Shown one piece after another: positions 49,264 through 59,964 of a DNA stretch of 64,000 nucleotides. The notes under the pieces are model-generated. The model did no database searches and was not told the origin of the DNA. It saw only the letters and a program-made list of their open reading frames with translations. Source of the stretch: Suillus spraguei (taxonomy: Eukaryota; Basidiomycota; Agaricomycetes; Boletales; Suillaceae); the NCBI GenBank assembly GCA_016800925.1, contig JABCPU010000094.1, positions 62,001 to 126,000 on the forward strand, given 5' to 3'. Made by a program: the position numbers and the translations under genes. Numbering within the stretch: the first letter of the stretch is position 1; each line of letters begins with the position of its first letter.

Positions 49264-49335
49264 GTGAAAAGACACTGACGGTCTGCTGGGAAGTTCTACA
49301 ATGTCCAGAAGAGTACAAGGTGAAAGTACAAGGAA
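49264..49335 (-). mobile_element. 72-bp LTR fragment, reverse orientation
   Basis: Reverse complement of the LTR segment from TTCCTTGTACTTTC to GTGTCTTTTCAC. It begins with the duplicated GTGAA and ends with the duplicated AGGAA, where LTR B starts. Confidence 0.9.
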
Positions 49336-49796
49336 TGTTACAATTGTACGTGCCCCTATTCATTCTTTTCCTCCTTTACCTTGTACATTACGTAACAGGA
49401 CTCTGATTCATATGCTCAATGCATCTGTACTATAGTTGCCTTCCTTCTTTGGATACGCACTCACGTTCCCATGTCTCTCTTGGTCCGTGCGCACATATTG
49501 GCCTATTTAAGCACATTGTATTACGCTTGTATACTTTACTTTAATCTTACGGAATATCCTTCGCTTAGGTCTCCAACCTAAGTCGTCTTGAATCATCTCT
49601 AAGTCTAAGCACTCCTTAGTCTTAGTCTCTATTCTCGCAGAACCTCTTAGACTTGTCTTTGAGGCCGAACCCTTGATCGTACTCGGAACGCGTTCCTTGT
49701 ACTTTCACCTTGTCCTCTCCTGGACATTGTAGAACCTCCCAGCAGACCGTCTGTGTCTTTTCACTGTCGCTGGTGATGCCACCCCAGTTCATAACA
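49336..49796 (+). mobile_element. LTR B
   Basis: Runs from TGTTACAATTGTACG to CAGTTCATAACA, 461 bp; lacks about 12 bp (GGGTTTTACCTGG region) present in other copies. It abuts the broken integrase gene on its right with GCACG. Confidence 0.9.
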
Positions 49797-52432
49797 GCAC
49801 GTGGTTCGTATCCCATCATCAGATAGAAGGGTGATGCGTTCCTTGCATCATGTTTTCGATGATTATGGATGAATTCGGCGATTGGTAGATGTTCTACCCA
49901 ATTTTCAGGGTTGTTGCGGCAATAGATGCGTAGATATGTTTCAAGTTCTTGATTTAGCCTTTCAGTTTGACCATCAGTCTGTGGGTGATAAGCCGTAGAT
50001 GGAGCGATGACGTAGTCAAGAAGGTGGGCAAGCTCCTTAGAGAAGCAAGATAGGAATTGCAGGCCTCAATCCAAAATGACTTTGTCATGGAGTCCAAATC
50101 AACGGTAAACGTGTTTCAAGAAAAGTTTGGCAATACCTTCGGAAGTAACGGTTTTCAAACAAGGGATAATAATTACCCCCTTCATAAGGCCATGGTCTAC
50201 CACGACCAAGATACTATCAAAGCCTCCAGAGACAGGGAGGTCGGTAACAAGATCGACAGAGACCTGAGAGAAAGGGCGAGTAGCAGATGATGGTATTGGG
50301 GTAAGCAGAGGTCGAACAGGATGCATATCGGCTTTCATTTGCTGACAAAGGGTGCAACCCTTGATGTATTTCCGAATGTAAGAGCCCATAGCGGGCCACC
50401 AAGCTTCTCTTTTGACGAGCTCTTCAGTTTTGAATCTACCGGGATGTCCCACAGTAGGATGATCATGATACCTTTTCAGGATATCGGGACGAAGCGCTGG
50501 TGGAATGTAGGCACGATTCTTAAAATAGAGGACGTTCTCCTCAATCTTCCAGTCAGAGAGTGCCGATTTCATAGGGGGAAGACACACACCATCGAGGGCA
50601 TCGGACGCTGTCTTGAAGACAGGGTCGTCGAGGGGGTCAGAGGATGATAAGACATCCTTCAGATCAGTGTCAATAAGACGAACGAATAGAGCGTCAGGGA
50701 GGAGTGTCTGATCCTCGTTATCGTCTTTGCCAGAGTCGTAATCAGGCTGGCGAGATAGTGCATCAGGTACTGCCAGTTTGGTACCTGCAACATGATGCAG
50801 TTCAATGTCATAAATTGACAAAATTAGTTGCCAATGTGCTTGGCGACAGGTAAGCTTCTGTGCACTTCTAAAGTACAGAAGGTTCTTGTGGTCGGTGAAT
50901 ACCAAGACGGGGTGTGGGTTTCCTTCAAGATAATGATGCCATTCATTCAGTGCTCTGATCATGGCAAGGAGTTCCCGATCAAAGATTTGATAATTGCATT
51001 CTGCAGGGTTTAAAGACTGTGAGAGGTATGCGCATGGGTGATAGACACCATTCTCATCAGTTTGTAAGAGAACTCCGCCAGTTGCTATGAGCGAAGCATC
51101 GGTAGCAATAGCAAATTGTCGGGAAGGATCAGGGTTATGGAGTACCGGTTGGGATGTAAAGCGTCGTTTCAGTTCTTTGAAGGTGTCCATACATTCGGAT
51201 GACCAATCAAAGACCTTATCTTTCTTTGTTAATTCGATAAGGGGTCGGGCGATATCAGAGTAATGGGAAATGAACGTGCAGTAGAAGTTGCAAAAGCCGA
51301 GGAATGACCGAACATCTTTTACAGATTTTGGAACTGGCCATTCGGAGATTCCCTTAGTCTTGGTGGTATCCATAGCAACTTGTCCGGGGCGAATTATCAT
51401 TCCGAGGCACTCCACTTCTTCTGCATTGAAGGTGCATTTCTCCGGTTTCAAGAACAGATGTTCCTTTCGTATCTTCATCAAAACCCGTCTTGTCCGTTCA
51501 CGATGTTCTGCCATAGTTGTAGAGAAAATCAGGATATTGTCCATGTAGATAACTGTCCATCCTTCATTGATTTCTTGCTGGAAGGTACGATTTATGTATG
51601 CTTGGAAAGTTGCTGGGGAATTGCAGAGGCCAAAGAACATGACGTTCGGTTCAAAGAGGCAGAATTCCGTAGTAAAAGCAGCTTTCCAGCGATCATTGGG
51701 ATGGATGCGAATATTGTTATAGCCGGACCAGATATCCATTTTTGTAAAGAACTGTGCGTTGTGAAGGCATGCGACAAGGGAGATAGGGAGTGGGAGCGAA
51801 TAGGCGTTCTTGACCGTCCAATCATTGATGTAGCGATAATCTTGACAGGGACACAATTCTCCACTCTTCTTTCCCACAAAGAAGAAACCACTGGCTTGGG
51901 GTGACTTCAATTCTGAGATGAAACCTTTTGCAACGTTTTCATCGATAAATGTTTTGATGGCAGCACGTTCTTTTTCCGATAGTGGGTAAACCTTAGACGT
52001 GCGAGGGATAAAACCGGGTTTAGTCTCGATCCAATGATCAATACCGGGGCATTCAGGGGGTAGTTTGTTTAATCCGTCTTTAGCAAAGACGTCTGCAAAG
52101 TCATGTAAATAGTCCGGGACCAATTCTTCGAAGGATTTCTTTTTCTTTTCCTTCTCATCCGTGGCGAATTCCTGAGCTTTGTTACTGTATTTCGGAGGAG
52201 GAAGGGAGATTGTGGAGTAGTTGGGAAGTTGTTCGAGTCGGGAAGTTCCATCATGTGTGAGAGGTGTATCCATGGATACTTCTTCTATGATTCTCATGCT
52301 AACTCCATCGGTATCATATTCCACAAGAAATTCTCCATCCCCAAGTTCATAAGAGGAAATTTCATGTACTTCTGGCATGTGCCAGACATCTTGCATTGTG
52401 TTGAATTGGTCATCATCCTCTGTTGGGATCAA
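49797..52432 (-). pseudogene. Ty3/chromovirus pol: RT, RNase H, integrase (5' part), decayed
   Basis: In order from 52432: linker; reverse transcriptase (KGFISELKSPQASGFFFVGK, TKMDIWSGYNNIRIHPND, active site YMDNILIF where YxDD is expected, FLGFCNFYCTFISHYS); RNase H (FAIATDASLIATGG, FDRELLAMIRALNEW, VFTDHKNLLYF); integrase HHCC zinc finger (HDHPTVGHPGRF...GCTLCQQMK) and first Asp (QVSVDLVTDLP). A TGA at about 50099 and another after VILD replace CGA; beyond them the frame continues with APSTAYHPQTDGQTERLNQE, keeping the catalytic Glu. It ends in SPFYLMMGYEPRA at 49802, where LTR B cuts it. The rest of the gene is at 55163, in opposite orientation. Confidence 0.95.
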
Positions 52433-52779
52433 CGAGGGTACGGGTTCTTCTTCATCGGGGATTTCTTCAATTGAAGTTGAAGGAGTATGTTGAAGAGTTT
52501 TCGGAGGGACGTAGAACTTAGATAGTTTTGGTACATTTGTATCTCGTCCAGGGATTTCTTCTTCCGCTTTTCTTTTCCCATACTTCTGTTCTTCTATTGG
52601 CCGTTGCTGAATAGGTTCTGATCCGGTCTGATATTCAGGCTCGGATTCGTTCTTGCGCTTTTCTGCGCGGGGAATTGGTGATACTGCTCGTGGCAGTTGT
52701 ACACGGGGAGTAGGGTCTGTAGTACATGGTGTTTGTACTTCCAGTTTGGAATCTTCAGAAATAGAAGGGATTACAAGGG

Positions 52780-53655
52780 ATCTCAGAAGTCAGGAATATT
52801 GCCATTTCTTAGAATGACAATTGAAGGCCGGGGGTAATCCATTCTTCTTCCGATCCATATCCATATCAATTTCGATTTCATCTGATTTCGTTGTTTGAGG
52901 GAGGGTTAATGTTTCAGCAGCCCAATCTATACTTGGGTTCATTGCGCGTAACCACGGAATTCCCAGAAGGATTTGATCTCTTCTTCCTAGTTTGGTGATA
53001 TTGAATTTTCCGTACATGGTTCATTCATCAATTTTGACCACTAGGAGACAGTAGTGTGTGATTGGTCCTCCTTTGATAAGAGTTCCATCTGCCGTAGTAA
53101 CTCGAAATGGTGTTTTGAGTTTTCGTCGTGTGATTTGGTGGAGTTTCACAACCTCCTCGGAAATAAATGTTCCTGCTGCGCCTGAATCAATAACAGCGGT
53201 GGTGTTGACGGATTTCAAGCAAGTACGCGAGTGAAGGGTGATAGGGACACGAAGTTCTTTTCTTTCACCTACAGCACGTACAAGTCTTAGTAATACATTG
53301 GGAGAAACATACGTCGAGTCTTTGTTTCTCCAACTCAAAAATCCTCAACAATCCGCCTCACAGTTTCTTCGTCTTCTTCTTCTTTGACTTCAGTTTGTTG
53401 GAGCAGGGTTTTCTTCTTTCTGTCAGGACAGTTATGAATGCGATGTCCTGTCTTCTTGCATCCGAAGCATTGTCCCTTCTTCATGCATTCGGATCTCTCT
53501 GTGTCGGAGATTCGATCTACGACCATTGCGTTGGAATCACGATTAGGTGTGTAACGTGCATTTCCATAGTTCTTCTTCTTCTGTTGTGGAGCATGACGTG
53601 TCCTCATGGCTTGAAGACAATGATGGGAATTGTCAATGGAAACACATTGCAGCAC
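52780..53655 (-). pseudogene. Ty3 gag zinc knuckle and aspartic protease
   Basis: Continues upstream of the RT region. The CCHC knuckle CFGCKKTGHRIHNC (C-x2-C-x4-H-x4-C) is followed, after a frame break, by a retroviral-type protease with VIDSGAAGTFIS, where the Asp-Ser-Gly catalytic triad is present. A further piece reads GRRDQILLGIPWLRAMNPSI, the usual end of the protease domain. Stops between the pieces include TGA codons at former CGA positions (after KIDE). Confidence 0.9.
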
Positions 53656-54168
53656 AACATCTCAGAATACTTCTGAGACATCTCCTAGTGCGAAAAGCTT
53701 TGTAAGGATGCCCCAATTCAGGCCATCTTGGAAGAATTGGATCTTCGTTGAATCGTCGGTGATATGAGCCTTGGCTGCAAGTGCCTCAAAGTTGGCGATG
53801 TAAGTATGGAGATCTCCACTTCCTTGTTTGAGGTTCCTGAGTTTCGTGAGTGCGGTTCCTTTAGTATCCACTGGGTCGAAGGCTTCTTTGAAGCTTTTCA
53901 TAAAATCCACCATTGTTCCATAACCAACTTTTTGTCTGGAAGTGTCGGTTGACTGAGCATGGTCAAGGAATTGCTCTTTCCAGGACTTGGCATTTTTCTC
54001 GGTCATGAAGGATGCTATGAAAATAATCTTCTGCTTGTCGGTGGTGTAAAGCTTTTCGTTGATGTTGAAGCATAGATTGCATGACTGGATAAATTTGCGA
54101 GAGTTGTTGCGATCTCCGTCAAAACTGGTTGGCTGACTGATTTTGTATTCAAATTCTTTGGTCGTCAT
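53656..54168 (-). pseudogene. Ty3 gag
   Basis: ATG at 54168 (MTTKEFEYKISQPTSFDGDR), then NSRKFIQSCNLCFNINEKLY and a Ty3 gag-like helical domain (WKEQFLDHAQSTDTSRQ, FMKSFKEAFDPVDTKGTAL, LHTYIANFEALAAKAHI). A TGA, probably from CGA, after LGDVSEVF interrupts the frame that leads to the zinc knuckle. Confidence 0.9.
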
Positions 54169-54283
54169 ATTGGCGATTCGTCTGGTGAGTTATACTTTCT
54201 CGGTGCCTACACGCGCTGTCTTGCTGTCCATTAGGGCTTATCAGGGTTCGGGGTCGAAGACTGGATAGTCGACGATCAGGTAG

Positions 54284-54294
54284 ACTTTAATCTT
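54284..54294 (-). promoter_or_regulatory. Primer-binding site for self-priming
   Basis: On the minus strand this is AAGATTAAAGT, one base inside the LTR end at 54296. It is the exact complement of ACTTTAATCTT, which lies in the LTRs about 34 nt after the TATA-like TATTTAAG. This is the arrangement in Tf1/sushi-type elements, whose mRNA 5' end primes its own reverse transcription. Confidence 0.75.
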
Positions 54295-54295
54295 T

Positions 54296-54331
54296 TGTTA
54301 CGACTGGGATGGCGTCACCAGCGACAGTGAA
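54296..54331 (-). mobile_element. 36-bp LTR end fragment, reverse orientation
   Basis: TGTTACGACTGGG to GACAGTGAA: the inner end of the original 5' LTR, still joined to the primer-binding site and gag. It ends with the duplicated GTGAA at 54327-54331. Confidence 0.9.
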
Positions 54332-54705
54332 TGTTACAATCGTATGTGCCCCTATTCATTTTCTTCCTCCTTTACGTTGTACATTACATAACATGACTCT
54401 GACTCATATGCTCAACGCATCTGTACTATAGTTGCCTTCCTTCTTTGGATATGCACTTATGTTTCCACGTCTCTCTTGGTCCGTGCGCACATATTGGCTT
54501 ATTTAAGCACGTTGTATTATGCTTGTACACCTCACTTTAATCTTACTGGGTTTTACCTGGAATCTCCTTCGCTTAGGTCTCCAACCTAAGTCGTCTTGAA
54601 TCATCTCTAAGTCTAAGCACTCCTTAGTCTTAGTCTCTATTCTTGTAGAACCTCTTAGACTTGTCTTTGAGGCTGAACCCTTGATTGTATTCGGAATGCA
54701 TTCCT
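54332..54705 (+). mobile_element. LTR C, 3'-truncated
   Basis: Starts TGTTACAATCGTATG and stops at GCATTCCT, where LTR D begins. The missing remainder corresponds to the reversed fragment at 49264-49335. Its last five bases, TTCCT, are the complement of AGGAA at 49331-49335. Confidence 0.9.
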
Positions 54706-55162
54706 TGTTATGAACTGGGGTGGCGTCACCAGCAACAGTGAAAAGACACAGACGGTCTGCTGGGAGGTTCTACAATGTCCAGGAGAGGACAAGGTGAAAG
54801 TACAAGGAATGCGTTCCGAGTACGATCAAGGGTTCGGCCTCAAAGACAAGTCTAAGAGGTTCTGCGAGAATAGAGACTAAGACTAAGGAGTGCTTAGACT
54901 TAGAGATAATTCAAGACGACTTAGGTTGGAGACCTAAGCGAAGGATATTCCGTAAGATTAAAGTAAAGTATACAAGCGTAATACAACGTGCTTAAATAGG
55001 CCAATATGTGCGCACGGACCAAGAGAGACATGGGAACGTGAGTGCATATCCAAAGAAGGAAGGCAACTATAGCACAGATTGAGCATATGAATCAGAGTCA
55101 TGTTACGTAATGTACAACGTAAAGGAGGAAGAGAATGAATAGGGGCACATACAATTGTAACA
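54706..55162 (-). mobile_element. LTR D
   Basis: Runs from TGTTATGAACTGGGG to CATACAATTGTAACA, 457 bp, reverse orientation. Followed by CGTGC (55163-55167), the complement of GCACG at 49797-49801. Confidence 0.9.
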
Positions 55163-55745
55163 CGTGCCATCCCTCATCTCATTCCCGACTCATCTGTCCC
55201 TGCGGCAGAAGATTGAGTACGATCTCTGCAGAAGATAAGAGAAGAAGCGATCACCTGCCATAACATTGCAATGCAAACAATGGCTGAATGATTCCGAGGA
55301 GATAAGTACACTCCATGGAAAATTGGAGATAAGGTTTGGCTATCTGCTGCTAATCTTAGGCTCAAACTCCCATCAAGGAAACTTGTGCCGAAGCGATATG
55401 GACCTTTCCTGATCATTGATGTCTTATCGCCCATCACATTCACACTCAAACTTCCTCCACAGTGGAAAATTCATCCCATGTTCCATGCTTCCATCTTATT
55501 GCCCTATAGCGAAACAGACGTACACGGTCTGAACTTCCCCGAACCACCACCTGATATCATCGAAGAAGAAGAAGAATACAAAGTAGAAGCAATTCTTGCC
55601 CACAAGGGAATTGGCATTCGCTGACGCTATCTTGTTTCCTGGAAAGGATACTCGTCGGGAGATAACGAATGGCTCCCAGAAAAGAATTTGAAGAACTCTG
55701 CCCGAATACTGAATGCTTATAAAAAGCAACACTCTCTCTGATTAT
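55163..55745 (+). pseudogene. Ty3 pol C-terminus with chromodomain
   Basis: Continues the integrase cut at 49802: residues PHLIPDSSVPAAEDRVRSL, a TGA (from CGA) after AMQTMAE, then WKIGDKVWLSAANLRLKLPS, VPKRYGPFLIIDVLSPITF and HPMFHASILLPYSETDVHG. After a TGA following GIGIR comes the chromodomain core [19 protein letters not shown] and ILNAYKKQH. The chromodomain places the element among the chromoviruses. It is followed after about 50 bp by the extra ORF. Confidence 0.92.
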
Positions 55746-55796
55746 TCTTCAGTCAATCAAACCGCACCAGCACTTGATCAACTAAAACTGCTCTAA

Positions 55797-57241
55797 ATGT
55801 CTTTCCCCACTGCATACATCACCCCCGTCACTGTTGCTAACAATGACTCCGACTCCGATGCAGAAAACTATGGAACCCTTACCACTGAAATCGACAACAC
55901 TTCCTACATTGAAGCCACCCTTCTATGTGAAGGACACACCCTCGAAATTGAAAGAATTCTCACTGAAAGAGGCACCTTCCCCACTTTACTCCTTGTCAAC
56001 ATCATTTGCACCGCAGCCCTCATCAAAACCACAGAACTTACGTATCGTCAGCACCTCCTACATCTACAAAAACGCATTCGTTCTTACGCTATGCTGCTGC
56101 TTCCCGGTTCTTTTAAAAGCGATGTTGAAGAGGCTATTCACATCATGGCCGAACGCCGAGCAGGTGTTGCTCGACCTCCCTCTCTGCAGGAAGATATGCC
56201 ACTTCCTATTCCAGCACCCTCTTCTTTGCGCATGTATTCTAGTCTTGATGCCCTTGCTGGCTTATGTACTGCTGTCCAAGAGATCGGACAGCTCACCAAC
56301 GCGGTCGTTGAAACCATCCAGCAATCAGTCACTGAAACCAGAGCAGCCAGAAACTTAGTCGAAGAAGTCATTACTGATTTACAACAAACGCAAGCCGACC
56401 TCGCCTCTCCATGAACCCCATCTCCTATCGAACAACCAACCTCACCACCCCCCATTATAGTCACCTATGAATATCCCGTTGGGCTATACGAACCTTGCAC
56501 AGAAGAACAGCGTGAGGCCACAAAATTATTAGGAGTCCCTGTCGCTGAGCTGGTAGTGCTCAGTCCTCAACTTCGAGACCTTCATATCCACCCTCCCATG
56601 TCTATCCTGTCATCATTTGGTCCAATGGATCCTGCCTCGCCAGTCTTAGTAAAAGACTTCGGCATCACCTCTCCTTCTTCTTCTGACGAACTTCTTGCGG
56701 TTGCCGAACGAGGGACCACTCCTGATCTCCCAATGTCAGCATACACTCTCACCCCTGCCCAGCAGGCACAGCTCAGGCGTGACAACACCCTTGCCCTAAA
56801 GCGTATGAAATGGAATAAAGGGAAGAAGCGTGCCAGATCCACTAGTCCCAAACCCATCATTTCACCATCACCATTACGCAAGTCCATTTCCAATCCTGAT
56901 GAAAACATGAAATGTTGTGTCTGTGGACTACTTGGGCATCGTCAAAAGAATTGTGTGGAATACCAGTGCAAGGTTTGTAGATACTGGTCACCTACCCATC
57001 TATCCATTTATTGTCCTCGACGAGTTGGGACTCCCCCCTTTACGTTAACTTGGAAAGATGACGGATTCTACGACGCACTTCATTCTTGGGAACGACAGCT
57101 TGACAATGAACAAATTCAAGCAGAGAAATGGAGGGACTCAAAACAACGCGCCGGTGCTGAAGAAGCCACATATATGAGGAGTGGATCCTTCGCTGATGAG
57201 GACTACGAGTATAGTAATGATCCTGTTTACTATGAGAACTA
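55797..57241 (+). pseudogene. Extra ORF downstream of pol, with zinc knuckle
   Basis: One frame of about 480 codons broken by a single TGA (56412-56414, in CCATGAACC, expected CGA). The first half (MSFPTAYITPVTVANNDSDS...) is acidic then helical (EVITDLQQTQADLASP). The second half contains a basic segment (MKWNKGKKRARSTSPK) and a CCHC-like knuckle MKCCVCGLLGHRQKNC followed by a second Cys cluster CKVCRYWSPTHLSIYCPRR, then an acidic tail. It lies between pol and the polypurine tract, where env or accessory genes sit in other LTR elements. No signal peptide or membrane helix is seen, so it is not env-like; an RNA-binding or second Gag-like role is plausible but unproven. Confidence 0.8.
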
Positions 57242-57270
57242 GGACGAGTAAAGTTGGTGACTTTACGTGT

Positions 57271-57283
57271 AAAAAGGGGGTAA
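57271..57283 (+). promoter_or_regulatory. Polypurine tract
   Basis: AAAAAGGGGGTAA directly before the 3' LTR; expected primer site for plus-strand DNA synthesis. It fixes LTR sense as TGTTACAA...TAACA. Confidence 0.85.
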
Positions 57284-57756
57284 TGTTACAATTGTATGTG
57301 CCCCTATTCATTCTCTTCCTCCTTTACATTGTACATTACGTAACATGACTCTGATTCATATGCTCAACGCATCTGTACTATAGTTGCCTTCCTTCTTTGG
57401 ATACGCACTTGCGTTCCCACGTCTCTCTTGGTCCGTGCACACATATTGGCCTATTTAAGCACATTGTATTATGCTCATATACTTTACTTTAATCTTACTG
57501 GGTTTTACCTGGAACATCCTTCGCTTAGGTCTCCAACCTAAGTCGTCTTGAATCGTCTCTAAGTCTAAGCACTCCTTAGCCTTAGTCTCTATTCTTGTAG
57601 AACCTCTTAGACTTGTCTTTGAGGCCGAACCCTTGATCGTACTCGGAATGCGTTCCTTGTACTTTCACCTTGTCCTCTTCTGGACATTGTAGAACTTCCC
57701 AGCAGACCGTCGGTGTCTTTTCACTGTCGCTGGTGACACCACCCCAGTTCGTAACA
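57284..57756 (+). mobile_element. LTR E (3' LTR)
   Basis: TGTTACAATTGTATG to CCAGTTCGTAACA, 473 bp. Preceded by the polypurine tract. The right flank is GAATG, which does not match the GTGGA left of LTR A, so the outer ends are not a simple insertion pair. Confidence 0.95.
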
Positions 57757-59460
57757 GAATGAGGCTGAATGGTGCAATGCTCCAAGGCCCAGAGTTAGCC
57801 TCATTCTGTGAAATGAAGAAACGATCATACTTGGCGCCACCACCTCAATCCACCATCCCACCCATCGAAAAAGAAACAGTTCCTTCCAGTTTGTTGGTCT
57901 CTCTCACAGATCCCAGCCCATCGCCATCCAATGTATGGTCTACCTGGTCTGCAAGCTCTGAGGTTGACAAGGCACATGATGCTACATTGAGCATCAATCC
58001 CACCTCATCAACACATGACCCCTGGACTGTTGATGCCCAAGACGCCAAAGGGGAGAATTTGCCAGACAGCAGTAAGTCCTCAACCTCGATATCAGAATGT
58101 TTACTTATTTCATTCCAGGCCCACTACCTTGGTTGATGTCAAAAGAATTTTTATCAAAACTTCTAACATATCACGTGCTGTTGTGAAGGTGTCACCGAAC
58201 TTCCTCCATGGTAGACTATACAAACAATTTGTGTAGACGGCTTGTCCCAACCCGTTCTGCGGTGAGAATGGACCCGCACCTGAGGTCATGTTGCTGCATT
58301 CTGCACATCCAACAGCACAGGTGCTACAATCAAACACCATCATATCCCTGCCAGTGATCTGAGCCTGGCTCATCCACGCAAGAAAAACCAACAGTGTCTT
58401 ATTCTGGGTGGGGCTCACCACGGGGTTCTTGGAACTGTTGTGAATTGTTGGACCAAGAAAAAGACTGTTGACCTTAGGATTAGCACTGGTGTTACTGTTA
58501 ATGTGGGTTTCAATCAGATATGTCTGGTGGAACTTGCAAAATATATGAGGTGATATACCAATAGTAAAGTACATGTATCTGATTCTTGGGACAATCACAT
58601 CTGTTCTTATCTTACGGTACATATCTCAGCTCTACTTCAACTTGTACCATTAATCTCAAGTATCTTGTAACAATACATGTGGCATAATGACAATCTGTTC
58701 TGGCAGCAAGGTTGACACTAAACAGCAGACCCAGTTCTGATCAATGAACCATTCACTTCTTTCATCTGACTTCTACCCTCATGCAAGAACAAGTGCTGGA
58801 AGATTTGCAATGTCTACACTTGCTGTACCATGTGAGGTTAACATATTCTAACTGAATCACCATGTACACACCGCAACTGTCAGGCAGGTTTGCAACAGTT
58901 GGTAACTTACTGGTGGACATTGCAAATAGCCATCAATGATGTTCAGCTTGGGTAGTTGTCATCAATAACTGCTAGTGTATTTATAAGTCATTACTATAGA
59001 GACATCACAACTACAAGGAAACACCATTTAGTGTCAATATGACATGGGCTTTACAACTTGTGATTACTAACTGGTTCACAATGCAAAGAGCCATCACGAA
59101 GTTCTGCTTAGGCAGCGAGTGACCATCATCAGTAAACCACAAATTTCATCACAGACATCAACATTTTCGACAGTTCCCACAGTAACCCCCAGCACTCACA
59201 GCACTCACAGCAAACTTCTCCCAGGCATCAACATTGGAAATATTTCTAAGTCCAACATTTGTATATGTTTGTTCAGGTGACGGTGTGCTGACTGGCACAA
59301 AAGTTTAACTTGTTGACAATGTTCTCTGCCTCTATGAAGCATGTTTCTTTATTTAAATTTTCAGGTGCACAATGATTTTTTATTCTAATCTTGTTCTTTA
59401 CATTTAAACAAAACTACTCTAGGATGATCTCTTGCTAGACTCATTATCTTGCTTGTTTAT
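57757..59460. other. Unassigned DNA with one possible exon
   Basis: 57759-58072 (plus) is an open, Ser/Pro-rich frame (LNGAMLQGPELASFCEMKKR ... AQDAKGENLPDS). It is followed by a plausible GTAAGT...TTCCAG intron and PLPWLMSKEFLSKLLTYHV before a stop. The minus strand 58622-58110 is also open (FDCSTCAVGCAECSNMTSGA), so neither is certain. A 12-bp inverted repeat (CAGAATGAGGCT/AGCCTCATTCTG, 57755-57808) starts at the LTR edge. Degenerate repeats GCAAA-AGCCATCA occur at about 58923 and 59091, and again at 60311. Confidence 0.35.
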
Positions 59461-59817
59461 TGAGGTGTGCAATTATTTTTTTCATTCTAATCTTGTTCTT
59501 TAGATTCATTCTCTCACTCACTGCTATCACTTGCTGCTTCGCCTCTCTCATTGCTCTCACTCGTCGCCACTCTCTTGTCCACTCTCACCTGCTCTTGTCC
59601 ACTCTCCCTTGCTCCTGTCTGCTCTCATTTGCTTTTGTCCACTCTCGTTTGCTCTTGCTTGCTTCTCCTCCTCCTCCGATGCAACAACAATGATAATGCG
59701 ACGACAATGATAATGTGACGACAACGACAATGATGCAATGACAACATAACAACAACAATGATGATGCGACAATGACAATAATGATGCAACGACAATGCGA
59801 TGACAATGACAACAACG

Positions 59818-59964
<147 letters not shown>

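Noticed and set aside
49336..55162. Treating LTR B, the gag-pol block and LTR D as one normal minus-strand element
   Set aside because: LTR B is in the opposite orientation to pol, no polypurine tract lies beside it, and the integrase is cut mid-gene; the inversion model explains all three.
55797..57241. Envelope gene of an errantivirus-like element
   Set aside because: The position fits, but there is no signal peptide, fusion or membrane segment; the zinc knuckles argue for nucleic-acid binding.
58110..58622. Minus-strand 170-codon frame as a gene
   Set aside because: The opposite strand is equally protein-like over the same bases and neither shows a known domain; left as unassigned.
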